Shown: positions 9,858 through 18,954 of the stretch, in pieces | Layout of the letters: every line of letters begins with the position of its first letter | How positions within the stretch are numbered: the first letter of the stretch is position 1 | Source of the DNA: Gymnodinialimonas ceratoperidinii | Lineage (GTDB): Bacteria; Pseudomonadota; Alphaproteobacteria; Rhodobacterales; Rhodobacteraceae | NCBI RefSeq assembly: GCF_019297855.1 | Contig: NZ_CP079194.1 | Span: forward strand, 2,343,501-2,407,500 | Length of the DNA: 64,000 nucleotides | Direction: 5' to 3' | Translations under genes and position numbers: made by a program | The notes under the pieces: generated by a model | The model's input: the letters and a program-made list of their open reading frames with translations, nothing else | Told to the model about the DNA's origin: nothing | Databases searched by the model: none

Positions 9858-10688
9858 ATGATCCCCCTCGCCGAAATGGCCGATCACGTCCTGCGCACCG
9901 CTGACGCCCGCGCCAAGACCGCGCTTTCGCGGGACTACGCGGCCCAGTGGCAGGCCGCGCGCGATACCGGGGCCAAGCCCGAGATCGGACGCGCAAACCC
10001 TCCCGATGCACCGGCCCGGCCCGCCGAGCCCGCGCTGCTCGATCCCCGCGACGTGCCGCGCCGCAAACCGGGCTCGCCCCAGGGGCGCATCGCGATCCTC
10101 CACGCGGTGGCGCATATCGAGCTCAACGCGGTGGACCTCCATTGGGACCTCATCGCCCGGTTCTCCGACACCCCCTTTCCCATCGGCTTCTTCGACGATT
10201 GGGTGCGTGCGGCGGACGAGGAATCAAAACACTTCAACCTGATCGCCGATTGCCTGGAGGCCATGAGCTCCCACTACGGCGCCCTTCCTGCCCATGCCGG
10301 CATGTGGCGCGCGGCCGAGGATACGGCAGAGGATCTCATGGGACGGCTCGCCGTGGTGCCCATGGTGCTCGAGGCGCGCGGTCTCGATGTGACGCCCGGC
10401 ATGATCCGGATCTTCGAGAAAGCCCGCAAATCCGATCCCGCCGCGGCCCAAGCCGTCGCCGCGATGGAGGTGATCTATGCCGAAGAAGTCCACCACGTGG
10501 CCTATGGCTCGAAGTGGTTTCACTTCCTTTGCGGGCGCCACGACCTCGATCCGAAAGAGGCCTTTCACACCCTCGTCCAGCGCTATTTCCACGGCCCGCT
10601 GAAGCCCCCATTCAACGAGGAAAAGCGCGCTGAAGCAGGCCTGCCGCCAGACTTCTACTGGCCGCTCGCCGACGGGAAATCCGCCTAA
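9858..10688 (+). CDS. DUF455 ferritin-like protein
   Basis: This 276-residue protein carries the DUF455 blocks: PRRKPGSPQGR, HAVAHIELNAVDLHWD (with the E-x-x-H-type ligands of a ferritin-like fold), DEESKHFNLI and EEVHHVAYGSKWF. The pattern of Glu and His pairs suggests a carboxylate-bridged di-iron centre, related to the MiaE-type tRNA hydroxylase group. The biochemical role is unproven. I chose ATG 9858 because GGAAGG lies upstream and homologues begin near this point; an in-frame ATG at 9801 would start inside the repeat element. Confidence 0.88.
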   Translation: MIPLAEMADHVLRTADARAKTALSRDYAAQWQAARDTGAKPEIGRANPPDAPARPAEPALLDPRDVPRRKPGSPQGRIAILHAVAHIELNAVDLHWDLIARFSDTPFPIGFFDDWVRAADEESKHFNLIADCLEAMSSHYGALPAHAGMWRAAEDTAEDLMGRLAVVPMVLEARGLDVTPGMIRIFEKARKSDPAAAQAVAAMEVIYAEEVHHVAYGSKWFHFLCGRHDLDPKEAFHTLVQRYFHGPLKPPFNEEKRAEAGLPPDFYWPLADGKSA

Positions 10689-10891
10689 CCGACACGTCTG
10701 ATAGAAGAAATCGCGCGCGGATCGGCAATTTTCCGCCGCAAATGCGCGTTTTTTCGGTGCCTTTTTAGACCCTATGAATTACAGTGTTGGCACAAAGCGC
10801 AGCGTGGCTTATCCCCAAGCCTGCTGCGGCGGCCGCTTGGGACACGATGGCGATCGCAGAGATGCACAAGGGGTAGCGAGGCGTAAAAACA

Positions 10892-12229
10892 GTGAACTCT
10901 CGGCTTTTAGGCCGCGTGAATGCGGCGCTTGACCGGCATCTGCCGGAACAACGGCTTTTTCTGAAGTCGGAAGAAGGGACGCGGTTCATCCGCCTCCGGC
11001 CCATCACGCAGGCAAGTATGATTTTGGGGTCCGCCGTCGCGGTGGGCTGGACCGTCATCGTCACGTCGTTCTTTCTGATCGACTCCATCTCCTCCGGCAG
11101 TGCCCGCGATCTCGCGGAACGCGAACAGGAAACCTACCAGGTCCGTCTGAACCAACTGGCGCTCGAGCGCGATGCCCGCGCCGCCGAAGCCAGCGCCGCA
11201 CAAGACCGTTTCGCCTTGGCGATGGATCAGGTCTCGGCGATGCAGACGCAGCTTCTCGACAGCGAAGAACGCTCCCGCGAATTGGAAATCGCGGTCGACG
11301 TAATCCAATCCACCCTCCGCCGCACGATCCAGGAGCGTGACGAGGCCCGCGTGGCCCAGGCCGCCCTGCAGTCGGAACTGCAAGCCGATACCGGCACCGT
11401 CCAGACCGCCGCCGAGCGTGAGCGCGAGCTGGAACAGACCCTCGCCTTCCTCAACCAGGCCCTCGAACTGACCGCGCAGGAGCGCGACACCGGGTACACG
11501 CTGGTGGCCGAGGCCGAAGAAGAAATCAATCGCCTCCACTTCCAGGCGGCCCTTGATGGCGAGCGGTCCGAGCGGGTGTTCCGCCAGTTGGAAGAGGCCG
11601 TCGCCGTCTCCATGGAGCCGCTGGACGAGATGTTCCGCGCCGCCGGCATGAACACCGATGACCTGATCGACTCGGTCCGCCGCGGCTATTCCGGCCAGGG
11701 CGGCCCCCTGACACCGATCCTCTCCACCTCGGGTGAGCCTGCCGACGAATTGTCGGAGCGCGCGAACGAGGTTCTGGGCAGCCTCGACCGCATCAACATG
11801 TACCGGATCGCCGCCGAACGCCTGCCGTTCGCCAACCCGGTCAATGGCTCCTATCGCAACACCTCCGGCTTCGGCCCCCGCGGTGACCCCTTCAACGGCT
11901 CGCGCCGGATGCACAACGGCGTCGATTTCGCCGGTGCCCGCGGTACGCAGATTGTTGCCGGTGGCGCGGGCGTTGTAACCCACGCTGGACGTATGAGCGG
12001 ATATGGCAATGCTATAGAGATCACACACGCCAACGGATTTATGACTCGCTACGCCCACATGTCACGACTTCGCGTGAGCGAAGGGCAAAGGGTCTCGCCT
12101 GGGGACCACATCGGTGATATGGGCTGCACGGGCCGTTGCACAGGCACCCATCTGCACTACGAAGTGCACCGCAATGGCACGCCTGTAAATCCGATGACGT
12201 TCATAAGGGCAGGACGCAATGTTTTCTAA
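10892..12229 (+). CDS. Membrane-anchored M23 metallopeptidase with coiled coil
   Basis: This 445-residue protein has a cytoplasmic N-terminus, one transmembrane segment (about 40-65), a long Glu/Arg/Gln-rich coiled coil (about 70-240) and a C-terminal LytM/M23 domain. The zinc ligands are visible as His341 and Asp345 in MHNGVDFAG and His422 in GTHLHYEV, with catalytic His420. It probably cleaves peptidoglycan cross-links in the periplasm. The start is GTG at 10892, with AGCGAGG about 10 bases upstream. The bactofilin gene begins inside its last codons (11-base overlap). M23 endopeptidases paired with bactofilins are known from shape control in other alphaproteobacteria (LmdC with BacA), so a joint morphogenetic role is likely. 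Confidence 0.94.
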   Translation: MNSRLLGRVNAALDRHLPEQRLFLKSEEGTRFIRLRPITQASMILGSAVAVGWTVIVTSFFLIDSISSGSARDLAEREQETYQVRLNQLALERDARAAEASAAQDRFALAMDQVSAMQTQLLDSEERSRELEIAVDVIQSTLRRTIQERDEARVAQAALQSELQADTGTVQTAAERERELEQTLAFLNQALELTAQERDTGYTLVAEAEEEINRLHFQAALDGERSERVFRQLEEAVAVSMEPLDEMFRAAGMNTDDLIDSVRRGYSGQGGPLTPILSTSGEPADELSERANEVLGSLDRINMYRIAAERLPFANPVNGSYRNTSGFGPRGDPFNGSRRMHNGVDFAGARGTQIVAGGAGVVTHAGRMSGYGNAIEITHANGFMTRYAHMSRLRVSEGQRVSPGDHIGDMGCTGRCTGTHLHYEVHRNGTPVNPMTFIRAGRNVF

Positions 12230-12827
12230 ATCCAAGATCAATGAACCCGGACCCAAGACCGGCGACGCGTCGTCCGGGTCCGCCAGTGCTGGTTCGACCG
12301 GGGCAACGGGCAACTCTTCTGGAGATACCATGAATAAATCGAACACCTCTTCTGCAGCCGGCAGCAAGACCAAGCCGCAACCCTCGATGCTGTCCACCGA
12401 TCTGACGATCGTGGGCAACCTGCGTACGACCGGTGACATCCAGGTCGAAGGCACCGTCCAGGGGGACATCCGCGCGCATCTGCTGACTGTTGGCGAAAGC
12501 GCCAACATCGAAGGTGAGATCGTGGCCGACGACATCGTCGTCACGGGGCGCGTCGTGGGCCGTGTGCGCGGCCTGAAGGTCCGTCTGACCTCCACGGCGC
12601 GCGTTGAAGGCGACATCATCCACAAGACCATCGCGATCGAGAGCGGCGCCCACTTCGAGGGTTCCGTCCAGCGCGCCGAGGATCCGCTGTCGACCGGCGC
12701 GAACAACCCGACGCCAAGCTCGCGCACCCCGGTTTCCACCGGCAACACCTCGTCGGCGCCCGACAATTCCTCTTCGTCGATCCCGCGCCCTGCAGCCGCT
12801 GGCCCGGTGCCTTCCTCCAAGGAATAA
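12219..12827 (+). CDS. Bactofilin
   Basis: Bactofilins are nucleotide-free cytoskeletal filaments built from a right-handed beta-helix. The 202-residue protein has a disordered Ser/Gly/Thr-rich N-terminus (1-58), the bactofilin core (about 60-160) with the repeating pattern G-D-I-Q-V-E-G-T-V-x-G-D-I and V-V-G-x-V-R-G, and a Ser/Pro-rich disordered tail. The start ATG overlaps the M23 gene by 11 bases and has AAGGGCAGGA upstream, which argues for translational coupling. A terminator follows. The filament probably positions the partner peptidase. Confidence 0.95.
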   Translation: MFSKSKINEPGPKTGDASSGSASAGSTGATGNSSGDTMNKSNTSSAAGSKTKPQPSMLSTDLTIVGNLRTTGDIQVEGTVQGDIRAHLLTVGESANIEGEIVADDIVVTGRVVGRVRGLKVRLTSTARVEGDIIHKTIAIESGAHFEGSVQRAEDPLSTGANNPTPSSRTPVSTGNTSSAPDNSSSSIPRPAAAGPVPSSKE

Positions 12828-12845
12828 GCTGCTATCAAGTTCACG

Positions 12846-12876
12846 GAAAAGCCGGGCGCCCTTGCCCGGCTTTTTT
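12846..12876 (+). terminator. Intrinsic terminator after bactofilin
   Basis: The stem AAAGCCGGGC / GCCCGGCTTT with a six-base loop runs into six T residues. It closes the M23-bactofilin transcript. Confidence 0.88.
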
Positions 12877-12971
12877 CGTTTCAGAAGTCTGTCTGCGAGA
12901 GCCTGTCCAGCGCTGCAACCGCGGCCAGTGCCGAGACCTACCGCAGCAACACACCCCAGACGCCAAGCGCG

Positions 12972-14342
12972 CTAGGCCGGGTCTCTCACGACGCGCGGGC
13001 CGACCATCTCTTCCCACTGCGCCCCCATGGCAAACAGCTTCGCGTCAAGCCCGGCGGGACCGATCAACTGCAGCCCGTGGGGCAAGCCGCCGGGTCCATA
13101 GCCCGCCGGCAAAGCCATCGCGGGCAAACCGGCGAGGCTTGCCGGCACGACACATTCCATCCAGCGGTGATAGGTGTCCGTCGCTTGCCCTGCCAACGCG
13201 CGCGGCCAATCCCACTCCGCAGGGAACGGCCACATCTGGGCCGCGGGGAGCATGATGGCGTCGTAGCGCGAAAAGAGCCCGTCCAGCGCGGCAAGCCAAT
13301 CACGCCGAATGGCCCCGGCGCGCTCCACCCGGTCGCCGCTCAAGGCCAGGCCTTGCTCGATTTCCCAGATCGCCTGTGCGTTCAGCAGGGCGCGCGTCTT
13401 GGGATCGCGCCAATAGCGCCCCAGTTCCTGCGCCACCACGAAAGAACGGAGGGTCGTCCAACTCTCCCAGAGGTCCTCCGCCCGCATCGGCGGCGCGACG
13501 GCCTCGATGCGCCAGCCCATCGCCGCCGCACGCTCCAGCGTCGCCTGACCGGCCTCCAGCAGCCCCTCGTCCATGCCATAGGCGCCGCCCCAATCGCCGA
13601 GCCACGCGATCCGCGGCGCCTCGGGCGCTGGCACATCTGCGATCTCGCGCCCCGCCATGGTCTCCAACAGCGCCCGCATGTCTCCGACGCTCCGTCCCAT
13701 CGGTCCAAGCGTCGCCAGCCGGTGCAGCAACACGTTATCGCGCGGCTCACCCGGCACCAACCCGACCGTGGGACGAAAGCCGTAAACGTCGTTCCAAGAA
13801 GCCGGGTTACGCAGGCTGCCCATCATGTCCGATCCGTCCGCGATACTCACCATGCCGGTCGCCAGCGCCGCACCCGCACCACCCGAAGAGCCTCCGGCTG
13901 TGCGTGTCAGATCGAACGGGTTCCGGGTCACGCCGAACACCGCGTTGCTGGAATGAGAACCGAACCCGTACTCCGGCACGTTGGTCTTGCCGATCACGAT
14001 GGCCCCCGCCCCGCGCAGGGCCCGCACCAAGCCGTCATCAACCTCCGGTACGTTGTCGGCCAGCAGCCGCGATCCCCAGGTCGAGCGAACGCCGCGCACC
14101 GCCACTAGGTCTTTCACCGCCACGGGTATGCCATGGAGCCAACCTGAGCCGCCCACCGCATCGGCGACCCGCGCTTCACCCATCAGGGCCTCGCGGTCCC
14201 GCAGCGACACGATGGCGTTGACCGCGCCATTCACCGCATCGATCCGCGCCAGCGTCGCCCGCATCACCTCAACGCAGGAAATCTCGCGCGTTGCAATCTT
14301 GCGCGACAACTCCCGCGCCCCAAGACGCCACAGCTCTCCCAT
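12972..14342 (-). CDS. Amidase signature (GatA-like) hydrolase
   Basis: This 456-residue member of the amidase signature family has a Ser-cisSer-Lys triad: Lys77 in PVAVKDL, Ser152 in the AGGSSGG loop and the nucleophile Ser176 in SDMMGSLRNP. The D-G-S-D-M-M-G-S variant of the signature is typical of a stand-alone subgroup often annotated as amidase, not of GatA in the tRNA amidotransferase. No gatB or gatC is nearby. The substrate is unknown. Its leader shares a conserved segment with the purS leader. Confidence 0.93.
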   Translation of the reverse strand: MGELWRLGARELSRKIATREISCVEVMRATLARIDAVNGAVNAIVSLRDREALMGEARVADAVGGSGWLHGIPVAVKDLVAVRGVRSTWGSRLLADNVPEVDDGLVRALRGAGAIVIGKTNVPEYGFGSHSSNAVFGVTRNPFDLTRTAGGSSGGAGAALATGMVSIADGSDMMGSLRNPASWNDVYGFRPTVGLVPGEPRDNVLLHRLATLGPMGRSVGDMRALLETMAGREIADVPAPEAPRIAWLGDWGGAYGMDEGLLEAGQATLERAAAMGWRIEAVAPPMRAEDLWESWTTLRSFVVAQELGRYWRDPKTRALLNAQAIWEIEQGLALSGDRVERAGAIRRDWLAALDGLFSRYDAIMLPAAQMWPFPAEWDWPRALAGQATDTYHRWMECVVPASLAGLPAMALPAGYGPGGLPHGLQLIGPAGLDAKLFAMGAQWEEMVGPRVVRDPA

Positions 14343-14378
14343 GGGCGCACCCTCCCCGCTTCACCTTTTCACAAATAC
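14343..14378 (-). promoter_or_regulatory. Conserved leader segment upstream of amidase
   Basis: Read on the minus strand, 14378-14359 is GTATTTGTGAAAAGGTGAAG, ending 16 bases before the ATG and followed by a GGGGAG ribosome-binding sequence. A nearly identical segment precedes purS (30943-30924), with one base different in 20. Confidence 0.6.
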
Positions 14379-14416
14379 GGCATTCTTCGGCCCGCCACAC
14401 GCAGAGACGGCCGCGA

Positions 14417-15544
14417 TCAATCTTCGGCGTTGGCCTCGGCGCGGCTCTTGCCCGACACATCCATGGCCAGCACGCTCGCCATCAACCCGTCGATATTGCC
14501 GTCCAGCACACCCTGCGTATCCGATGTCTCGTAGGAGGTCCGCAGGTCCTTCACCATCTGGTAGGGCTGCAAAACATAAGACCGGATCTGGTTGCCCCAC
14601 CCCGCATCGCCCGCGTTTTCATGGACCTCGTTGACCTTGGCCGAGCGCTTGTCCAATTCGATCTGGTAGAGCCGCGATTTCAGCGCCTTCATGGCGATGT
14701 CCCGGTTCTGGTGTTGCGACTTCTCGGAAGAGGTCACGACGATACCTGTGGGGTGGTGGGTGATCCGCACCGCCGAGTCGGTCGTGTTCACGTGCTGACC
14801 GCCCGCGCCCGAGGAGCGATAGGTATCGATGCGGATATCGGACGGGTTCACCTCGATCTCGATATTGTCGTCGACCACCGGGTAGACCTTCACCGAGGTG
14901 AAAGACGTATGACGCTTGGCGGCGCTGTCGAAGGGCGAGATCCGGACGAGGCGGTGCACGCCGCTCTCGGATTTCAGCCAGCCATAGGCGTTGTGCCCGC
15001 TGATCTTGTAGACGGCCGACTTGATGCCCGCTTCTTCCCCCGCGCTGAAGCTTTGCAGTTCCACGTCGTAGCCTTGCTTTTCGGCCCACCGCGTATACAT
15101 CCGCGCCAGCATGGAGGCCCAGTCGCAGCTCTCAGTACCGCCGGCGCCCGAGTTGATCTCGAGGAACGTGTCGTTGCTGTCGGCCTCGCCGTCGAGCAGC
15201 GCTTCCAGCTCCTTGGCGGCGGCATCCTCGACAAGGGCTGCGAGGGCGGCTTCCGCCTCTGCCACGACTTCGTCGTCGCCTTCCATCTCGCCCAGTTCGA
15301 TCAACTCGGCGTTGTCATCGACGCCCTGCTTGATTGTCTCATATTGCTTCAACTTGTCGACGAGGATCTGCCGGTCTCGCATCAGCTTTTGCGCCTTGGC
15401 AGGATCGTTCCAGAGGTCCGGATCCTCGACGCGGGCGTTGAATTCCTCCAACCGGTGCGGCGCGGTCTCGATATCCATGCGCTGTCCCAACAGGGTCAAC
15501 GAATTGCGGATCTTTTCAATGTTCGCTTGGGTCTCGGCGCGCAT
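14417..15544 (-). CDS. prfB: Peptide chain release factor 2
   Basis: RF2 recognises UGA and UAA and triggers peptide release. The 375-residue protein has the coiled N-terminal domain, the codon-recognition tripeptide SPF (203-205) and the catalytic GGQ (248-250). The gene is one continuous frame: there is no internal UGA or programmed frameshift near codon 25 as in E. coli. It lies downstream of PBP1A on the same strand, and the gap of 136 bases contains the TTGCAA palindrome pair. Confidence 0.97.
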   Translation of the reverse strand: MRAETQANIEKIRNSLTLLGQRMDIETAPHRLEEFNARVEDPDLWNDPAKAQKLMRDRQILVDKLKQYETIKQGVDDNAELIELGEMEGDDEVVAEAEAALAALVEDAAAKELEALLDGEADSNDTFLEINSGAGGTESCDWASMLARMYTRWAEKQGYDVELQSFSAGEEAGIKSAVYKISGHNAYGWLKSESGVHRLVRISPFDSAAKRHTSFTSVKVYPVVDDNIEIEVNPSDIRIDTYRSSGAGGQHVNTTDSAVRITHHPTGIVVTSSEKSQHQNRDIAMKALKSRLYQIELDKRSAKVNEVHENAGDAGWGNQIRSYVLQPYQMVKDLRTSYETSDTQGVLDGNIDGLMASVLAMDVSGKSRAEANAED

Positions 15545-15628
15545 GGGAGTGCCTCTCAGAATTGCTCACGCAGGGATAGACCAGCGCCGCGCAACCCTCA
15601 AGGCACTCCGCGCATCGGTCGGGCGGCC

Positions 15629-15669
15629 AAAGCCTTGCAAGGCTTTGCGCAGACTTTTGCAAAAGTCTG
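15629..15669. repeat. TTGCAA-centred double palindrome, copy A
   Basis: There are two perfect palindromes: AAAGCCTTGCAAGGCTTT at 15629-15646 and CAGACTTTTGCAAAAGTCTG at 15650-15669, joined by CGC-type bases. The 41-bp unit is an exact reverse complement of 33732-33772. It lies just after the PBP1A stop codon and upstream of prfB. Confidence 0.9.
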
Positions 15670-15680
15670 TCACGCGGTGG

Positions 15681-18242
15681 TCAGTAGAGGCCGCCCGAGC
15701 TCAACGTGCCGAAACCGGTATTCGTCGGCACCCGCGCGGTGTCCCCGTCCGAGGTTTCCACCAGGGTGCCCTGGCCCCCGCCGCCGCCATCGTCGCCTTG
15801 GGTGAACATCGGGATATCCGAGGACATCGCCCACCCGCCATCAATTGCCGAGAGGATGCCCTGGAATGGCTCTTCTCCGGCACGGAACAACTCGTAGACC
15901 ACGTTGTTGCCTTGGCTGCCATCGGGCAGGCGCGCGCCCGAGAAGCGGTCAATGGGGAAGAACTGGCCGCCTTCAGGGACCGGGAAGTCGCCCGAGCCGT
16001 ATTCCTCGATCGCCTCGAGCATGAAGCGCTGGAAGACCGGGCCGCACATGCCACCGCCAGAGGCGCCGCGCCCAAGGCCTTCGGGCTGGTCGTAGCCGAT
16101 ATAGCAGCCCGCCACGATGTTCGAGGTGAAGCCCACGAACCAGACGTCGCGCGCCTCGTTGGTGGTGCCGGTCTTGCCCGCCGTGGGGACCGGCAGGTTC
16201 ACCGTGCCCGATGCGGTGCCGCGATCGACGACGCCCCGCATCATCGAGGTCAGCTGATACGCCGTAATCGGATCGATCACCCGCTCGCGCGTGGACACGA
16301 TGCGCGGTGCCAGACCTTCATCCAGCTCGGTCAGCTCACAATCCGGGCACAGGCGCTGGTCGTGGCGATAGACCGTCTCGCCATAGCGGTTCTGGATCCG
16401 GTCCACGAGCGTCGGCTCCACCCGCTCGCCGCCATTGGCGAACATCGCGTAAGCCGCCACCATGCGGAACAGCGTCGTCTCCTGCGAGCCAAGCGCGTTC
16501 GCGAGGAAGGGTTGCATGTCGTCATAAACGCCGAAGCGCTCGGCGTAGCGGGCCACGGTCGCCATGCCGACGTCCTGTGCAAGGCGCACGGTCATCAGGT
16601 TCCGCGAACGCTCGATCCCCGTGCGCAGGGGCGACGGCCCATAAAACTGGCGCGAGGCATTTTGCGGCCGCCAGATGCCCTCGCCGGTCTCCACCTCGAT
16701 CGGCGCGTCGATGACGATGGTGTTGGGGCTGTAGCCGGAGTCCAGCGCGGCGGCGTAAACGAAGGGTTTGAAAGACGAACCCGGCTGCCGCGTCGCCTGG
16801 GTCGCGCGGTTGAAGCTGGAATACTGGTAGGAGAAGCCGCCCTGCATCGCCAGTACACGGCCTGTATGCACATCCATCGCCATGAAGCCGCCCTGCACTT
16901 CCGGGATCTGGCGCAGGGTCCAGCGGATGAAGCTGCCATCGCTGTCGCTGGTCATGCGGCGCACGTGGACGACATCGCCCACGCTAAGCAGGTCACCGGC
17001 GACCCGAGCGGTATCGCCCCGCGATCCGTCCTCGCGCAGCGGGCGCGCCCAGGTCACATCCTCTGCCGGGATGAAATGGCCGTCCTCGTCTTCCTCGACG
17101 CCTTCGATCCCGATCCGGGCCGCGCTGTCGCCGACCTCCAGCACGACCGCGGCGAACCAGCCGTCAACGTCGCGGGCGATATCCGCGCTCGCCAGCGCCG
17201 CGCGCCAGCTGGCCTCTTCGGTTAGTTCCGCCGGGTCGATGGTGTCGACGGCACCGCGCCATGTGCCAAGGTTGCGGTCGTAGCGCTCCAATGCCTGCCG
17301 AAGCGCGGCCTCCGCTACTTCCTGCAAGCTCTCGTCCATGGTCGAGCGCACCGCGTAGCCGCCCGAGAAAAACTCGTCCGCGCCGTACTCGGCGCTCAGC
17401 TGGCGGCGGATTTCATCGGTGAAGTAGTTCCGCGGCGGGCGGGTCAGGCGATAAGCCTCGATATGGCCGCCCTGCACGGTTTCCAGAGGCGCAGCCTGTG
17501 CGGCCTCCATCTCTTCGCGGCTGACGTAGCCGTTCTCGTACATCTCGCGCAGCACGTAATCGCGCCGGTTGATCGCGCGCTCGTAGTCATCGACGGGGTG
17601 GAAGCGGGACGGCGCCTGCGGCAGGGCCGCGAGGAACGCCACCTGCTCCAGTGTCAGGTCCTCCAGCGTCGCGTTGAAATAGGTCTGCGCGGCGGCGGTC
17701 ACGCCATAGGAATTCTGCCCGAGGAAAATCTCGTTCAGGTAAAGCTCGAGGATGCGATCCTTGCTGAGCGTCCGTTCGATCCGGGCCGCGAGGATGATCT
17801 CGCGCACCTTGCGTTCGACCGTGCGCGAGCCGTCGAGCAGGAAGTTCTTCATCACCTGCTGCGTGATCGTCGACGCGCCGCGCACGTCGCGCCCGCGCGA
17901 GCGGACTGCATCGACAAACGCCGCCACGATGGCACGGGGATCATAGCCCGAGTGGCTGTAGAAATTGCGATCTTCGGCAGAGACGAAGGCGTAGGAGACG
18001 AGATCGGGGATCTCCTCGGCGGGGGTGAACAGGCGACGTTCGGTGGCGAATTCGTCCACGATCATGCCTTGGCGCGAATAGATGCGGCTGATCGTCGGCG
18101 GCGCGTATTGCGACAGCGTCTCGTGATCGGGCAACCCGCGCGAATACATGAAGATGAGCCCGCCCACGCCCAATGCGGCGAAGACAAGCCCAAGGGTCAC
18201 GGCACTGAAGATCGCGCCGAAGAAACCGAATATGAATCGCAT
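15681..18242 (-). CDS. mrcA: Penicillin-binding protein 1A (bifunctional transglycosylase/transpeptidase)
   Basis: This enzyme polymerises and cross-links peptidoglycan at the inner membrane. The 853-residue protein has an N-terminal anchor (about 5-33), a GT51 domain with catalytic Glu90 in the EDRNFYSHSG motif, an inserted OB-like domain (about 340-450) and a transpeptidase domain with S-S-F-K (near 487), S-R-N and KTGTT (near 688). The start at 18242 has GGGAAG upstream; a longer frame starting 15 codons earlier lacks support. The C-terminus is a Gly/Thr-rich tail. It is followed by prfB, an order I recall as common in Rhodobacteraceae. Confidence 0.96.
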   Translation of the reverse strand: MRFIFGFFGAIFSAVTLGLVFAALGVGGLIFMYSRGLPDHETLSQYAPPTISRIYSRQGMIVDEFATERRLFTPAEEIPDLVSYAFVSAEDRNFYSHSGYDPRAIVAAFVDAVRSRGRDVRGASTITQQVMKNFLLDGSRTVERKVREIILAARIERTLSKDRILELYLNEIFLGQNSYGVTAAAQTYFNATLEDLTLEQVAFLAALPQAPSRFHPVDDYERAINRRDYVLREMYENGYVSREEMEAAQAAPLETVQGGHIEAYRLTRPPRNYFTDEIRRQLSAEYGADEFFSGGYAVRSTMDESLQEVAEAALRQALERYDRNLGTWRGAVDTIDPAELTEEASWRAALASADIARDVDGWFAAVVLEVGDSAARIGIEGVEEDEDGHFIPAEDVTWARPLREDGSRGDTARVAGDLLSVGDVVHVRRMTSDSDGSFIRWTLRQIPEVQGGFMAMDVHTGRVLAMQGGFSYQYSSFNRATQATRQPGSSFKPFVYAAALDSGYSPNTIVIDAPIEVETGEGIWRPQNASRQFYGPSPLRTGIERSRNLMTVRLAQDVGMATVARYAERFGVYDDMQPFLANALGSQETTLFRMVAAYAMFANGGERVEPTLVDRIQNRYGETVYRHDQRLCPDCELTELDEGLAPRIVSTRERVIDPITAYQLTSMMRGVVDRGTASGTVNLPVPTAGKTGTTNEARDVWFVGFTSNIVAGCYIGYDQPEGLGRGASGGGMCGPVFQRFMLEAIEEYGSGDFPVPEGGQFFPIDRFSGARLPDGSQGNNVVYELFRAGEEPFQGILSAIDGGWAMSSDIPMFTQGDDGGGGGQGTLVETSDGDTARVPTNTGFGTLSSGGLY

Positions 18243-18351
18243 GATGTGCCTGCTTCCCCAAGATTGCCCATGGTATACAGCGCGCAAGCGCAGCGGTCAA
18301 AACGAAGTGGGCGGGTTTCTGCCGCGAAATCGTGGCGCCTTGGGAGTAGAG

Positions 18352-18954
18352 ATGGGGCCGGAAGATATATTGACAACCTACCGGATCGAGGCCGCGCGAT
18401 GGGCGCGTGAGCGGAACCGATCGCTATGGGAGCGCCCGGCATTGGCCGCCTGTGTGGCAGACCGTGCTGCCCCGTTGGAGGTGTTGGACCTGGGCTGCGG
18501 TTCGGGTCAACCGATTGCCCAATGGTTCATCGCCCGAGGCGACAGGGTTTGCGGCGTCGATGGCGCGCCCGAGATGCTGGCGGAATGCGCCGCGCGTGTG
18601 CCCGAGGTGACGCGGATCGAGGCTGACATGCGCGCGCTGGACCTGCGCCGCCGCTTTGACATCCTTTTGGCGTTCAACAGCTTTTTTCACCTGTCCATGG
18701 ACGATCAGCGCGCCATGTTCCCAATCTTCGCGGCTCACGCAGCGCCGGAGGCGCGGCTGCTCTTCACCTCCGGCCCGGCTGAGGGAGAGGCCATCGGCCA
18801 GGTTGGTGACAGCCCCGTCTACCATGCGAGCCTCGCGCCCGATGAATACCGCGCCTTGCTGGCTGCCCATGGCTTCGAGGTCGTCTGGTTTCGCCCTGAG
18901 GATGCCGAATTGAAAGGCCATTCCGTCTGGTTGGCGCGCTTCACTGGCGCCTGA
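18352..18954 (+). CDS. Class I SAM-dependent methyltransferase
   Basis: This 200-residue protein has the Rossmann motif I VLDLGCGSGQP (44-54), an acidic motif II around VCGVDGAPEML and a motif IV-like DILLAFNSFFHLS. The fold is that of small Methyltransf_25-type enzymes; the substrate is unknown. The start at 18352 has GGGAG six bases upstream. The gene is opposite in direction to its neighbours, and its 3' end overlaps the 3' end of amiC by 14 bases, so it sits between two cell-wall genes that are usually adjacent. Confidence 0.9.
   Translation: MGPEDILTTYRIEAARWARERNRSLWERPALAACVADRAAPLEVLDLGCGSGQPIAQWFIARGDRVCGVDGAPEMLAECAARVPEVTRIEADMRALDLRRRFDILLAFNSFFHLSMDDQRAMFPIFAAHAAPEARLLFTSGPAEGEAIGQVGDSPVYHASLAPDEYRALLAAHGFEVVWFRPEDAELKGHSVWLARFTGA

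Noticed and set aside
14417..15544. Programmed frameshift in prfB
   Set aside because: The frame is continuous with no internal UGA near codon 25; alphaproteobacterial prfB commonly lacks the shift.
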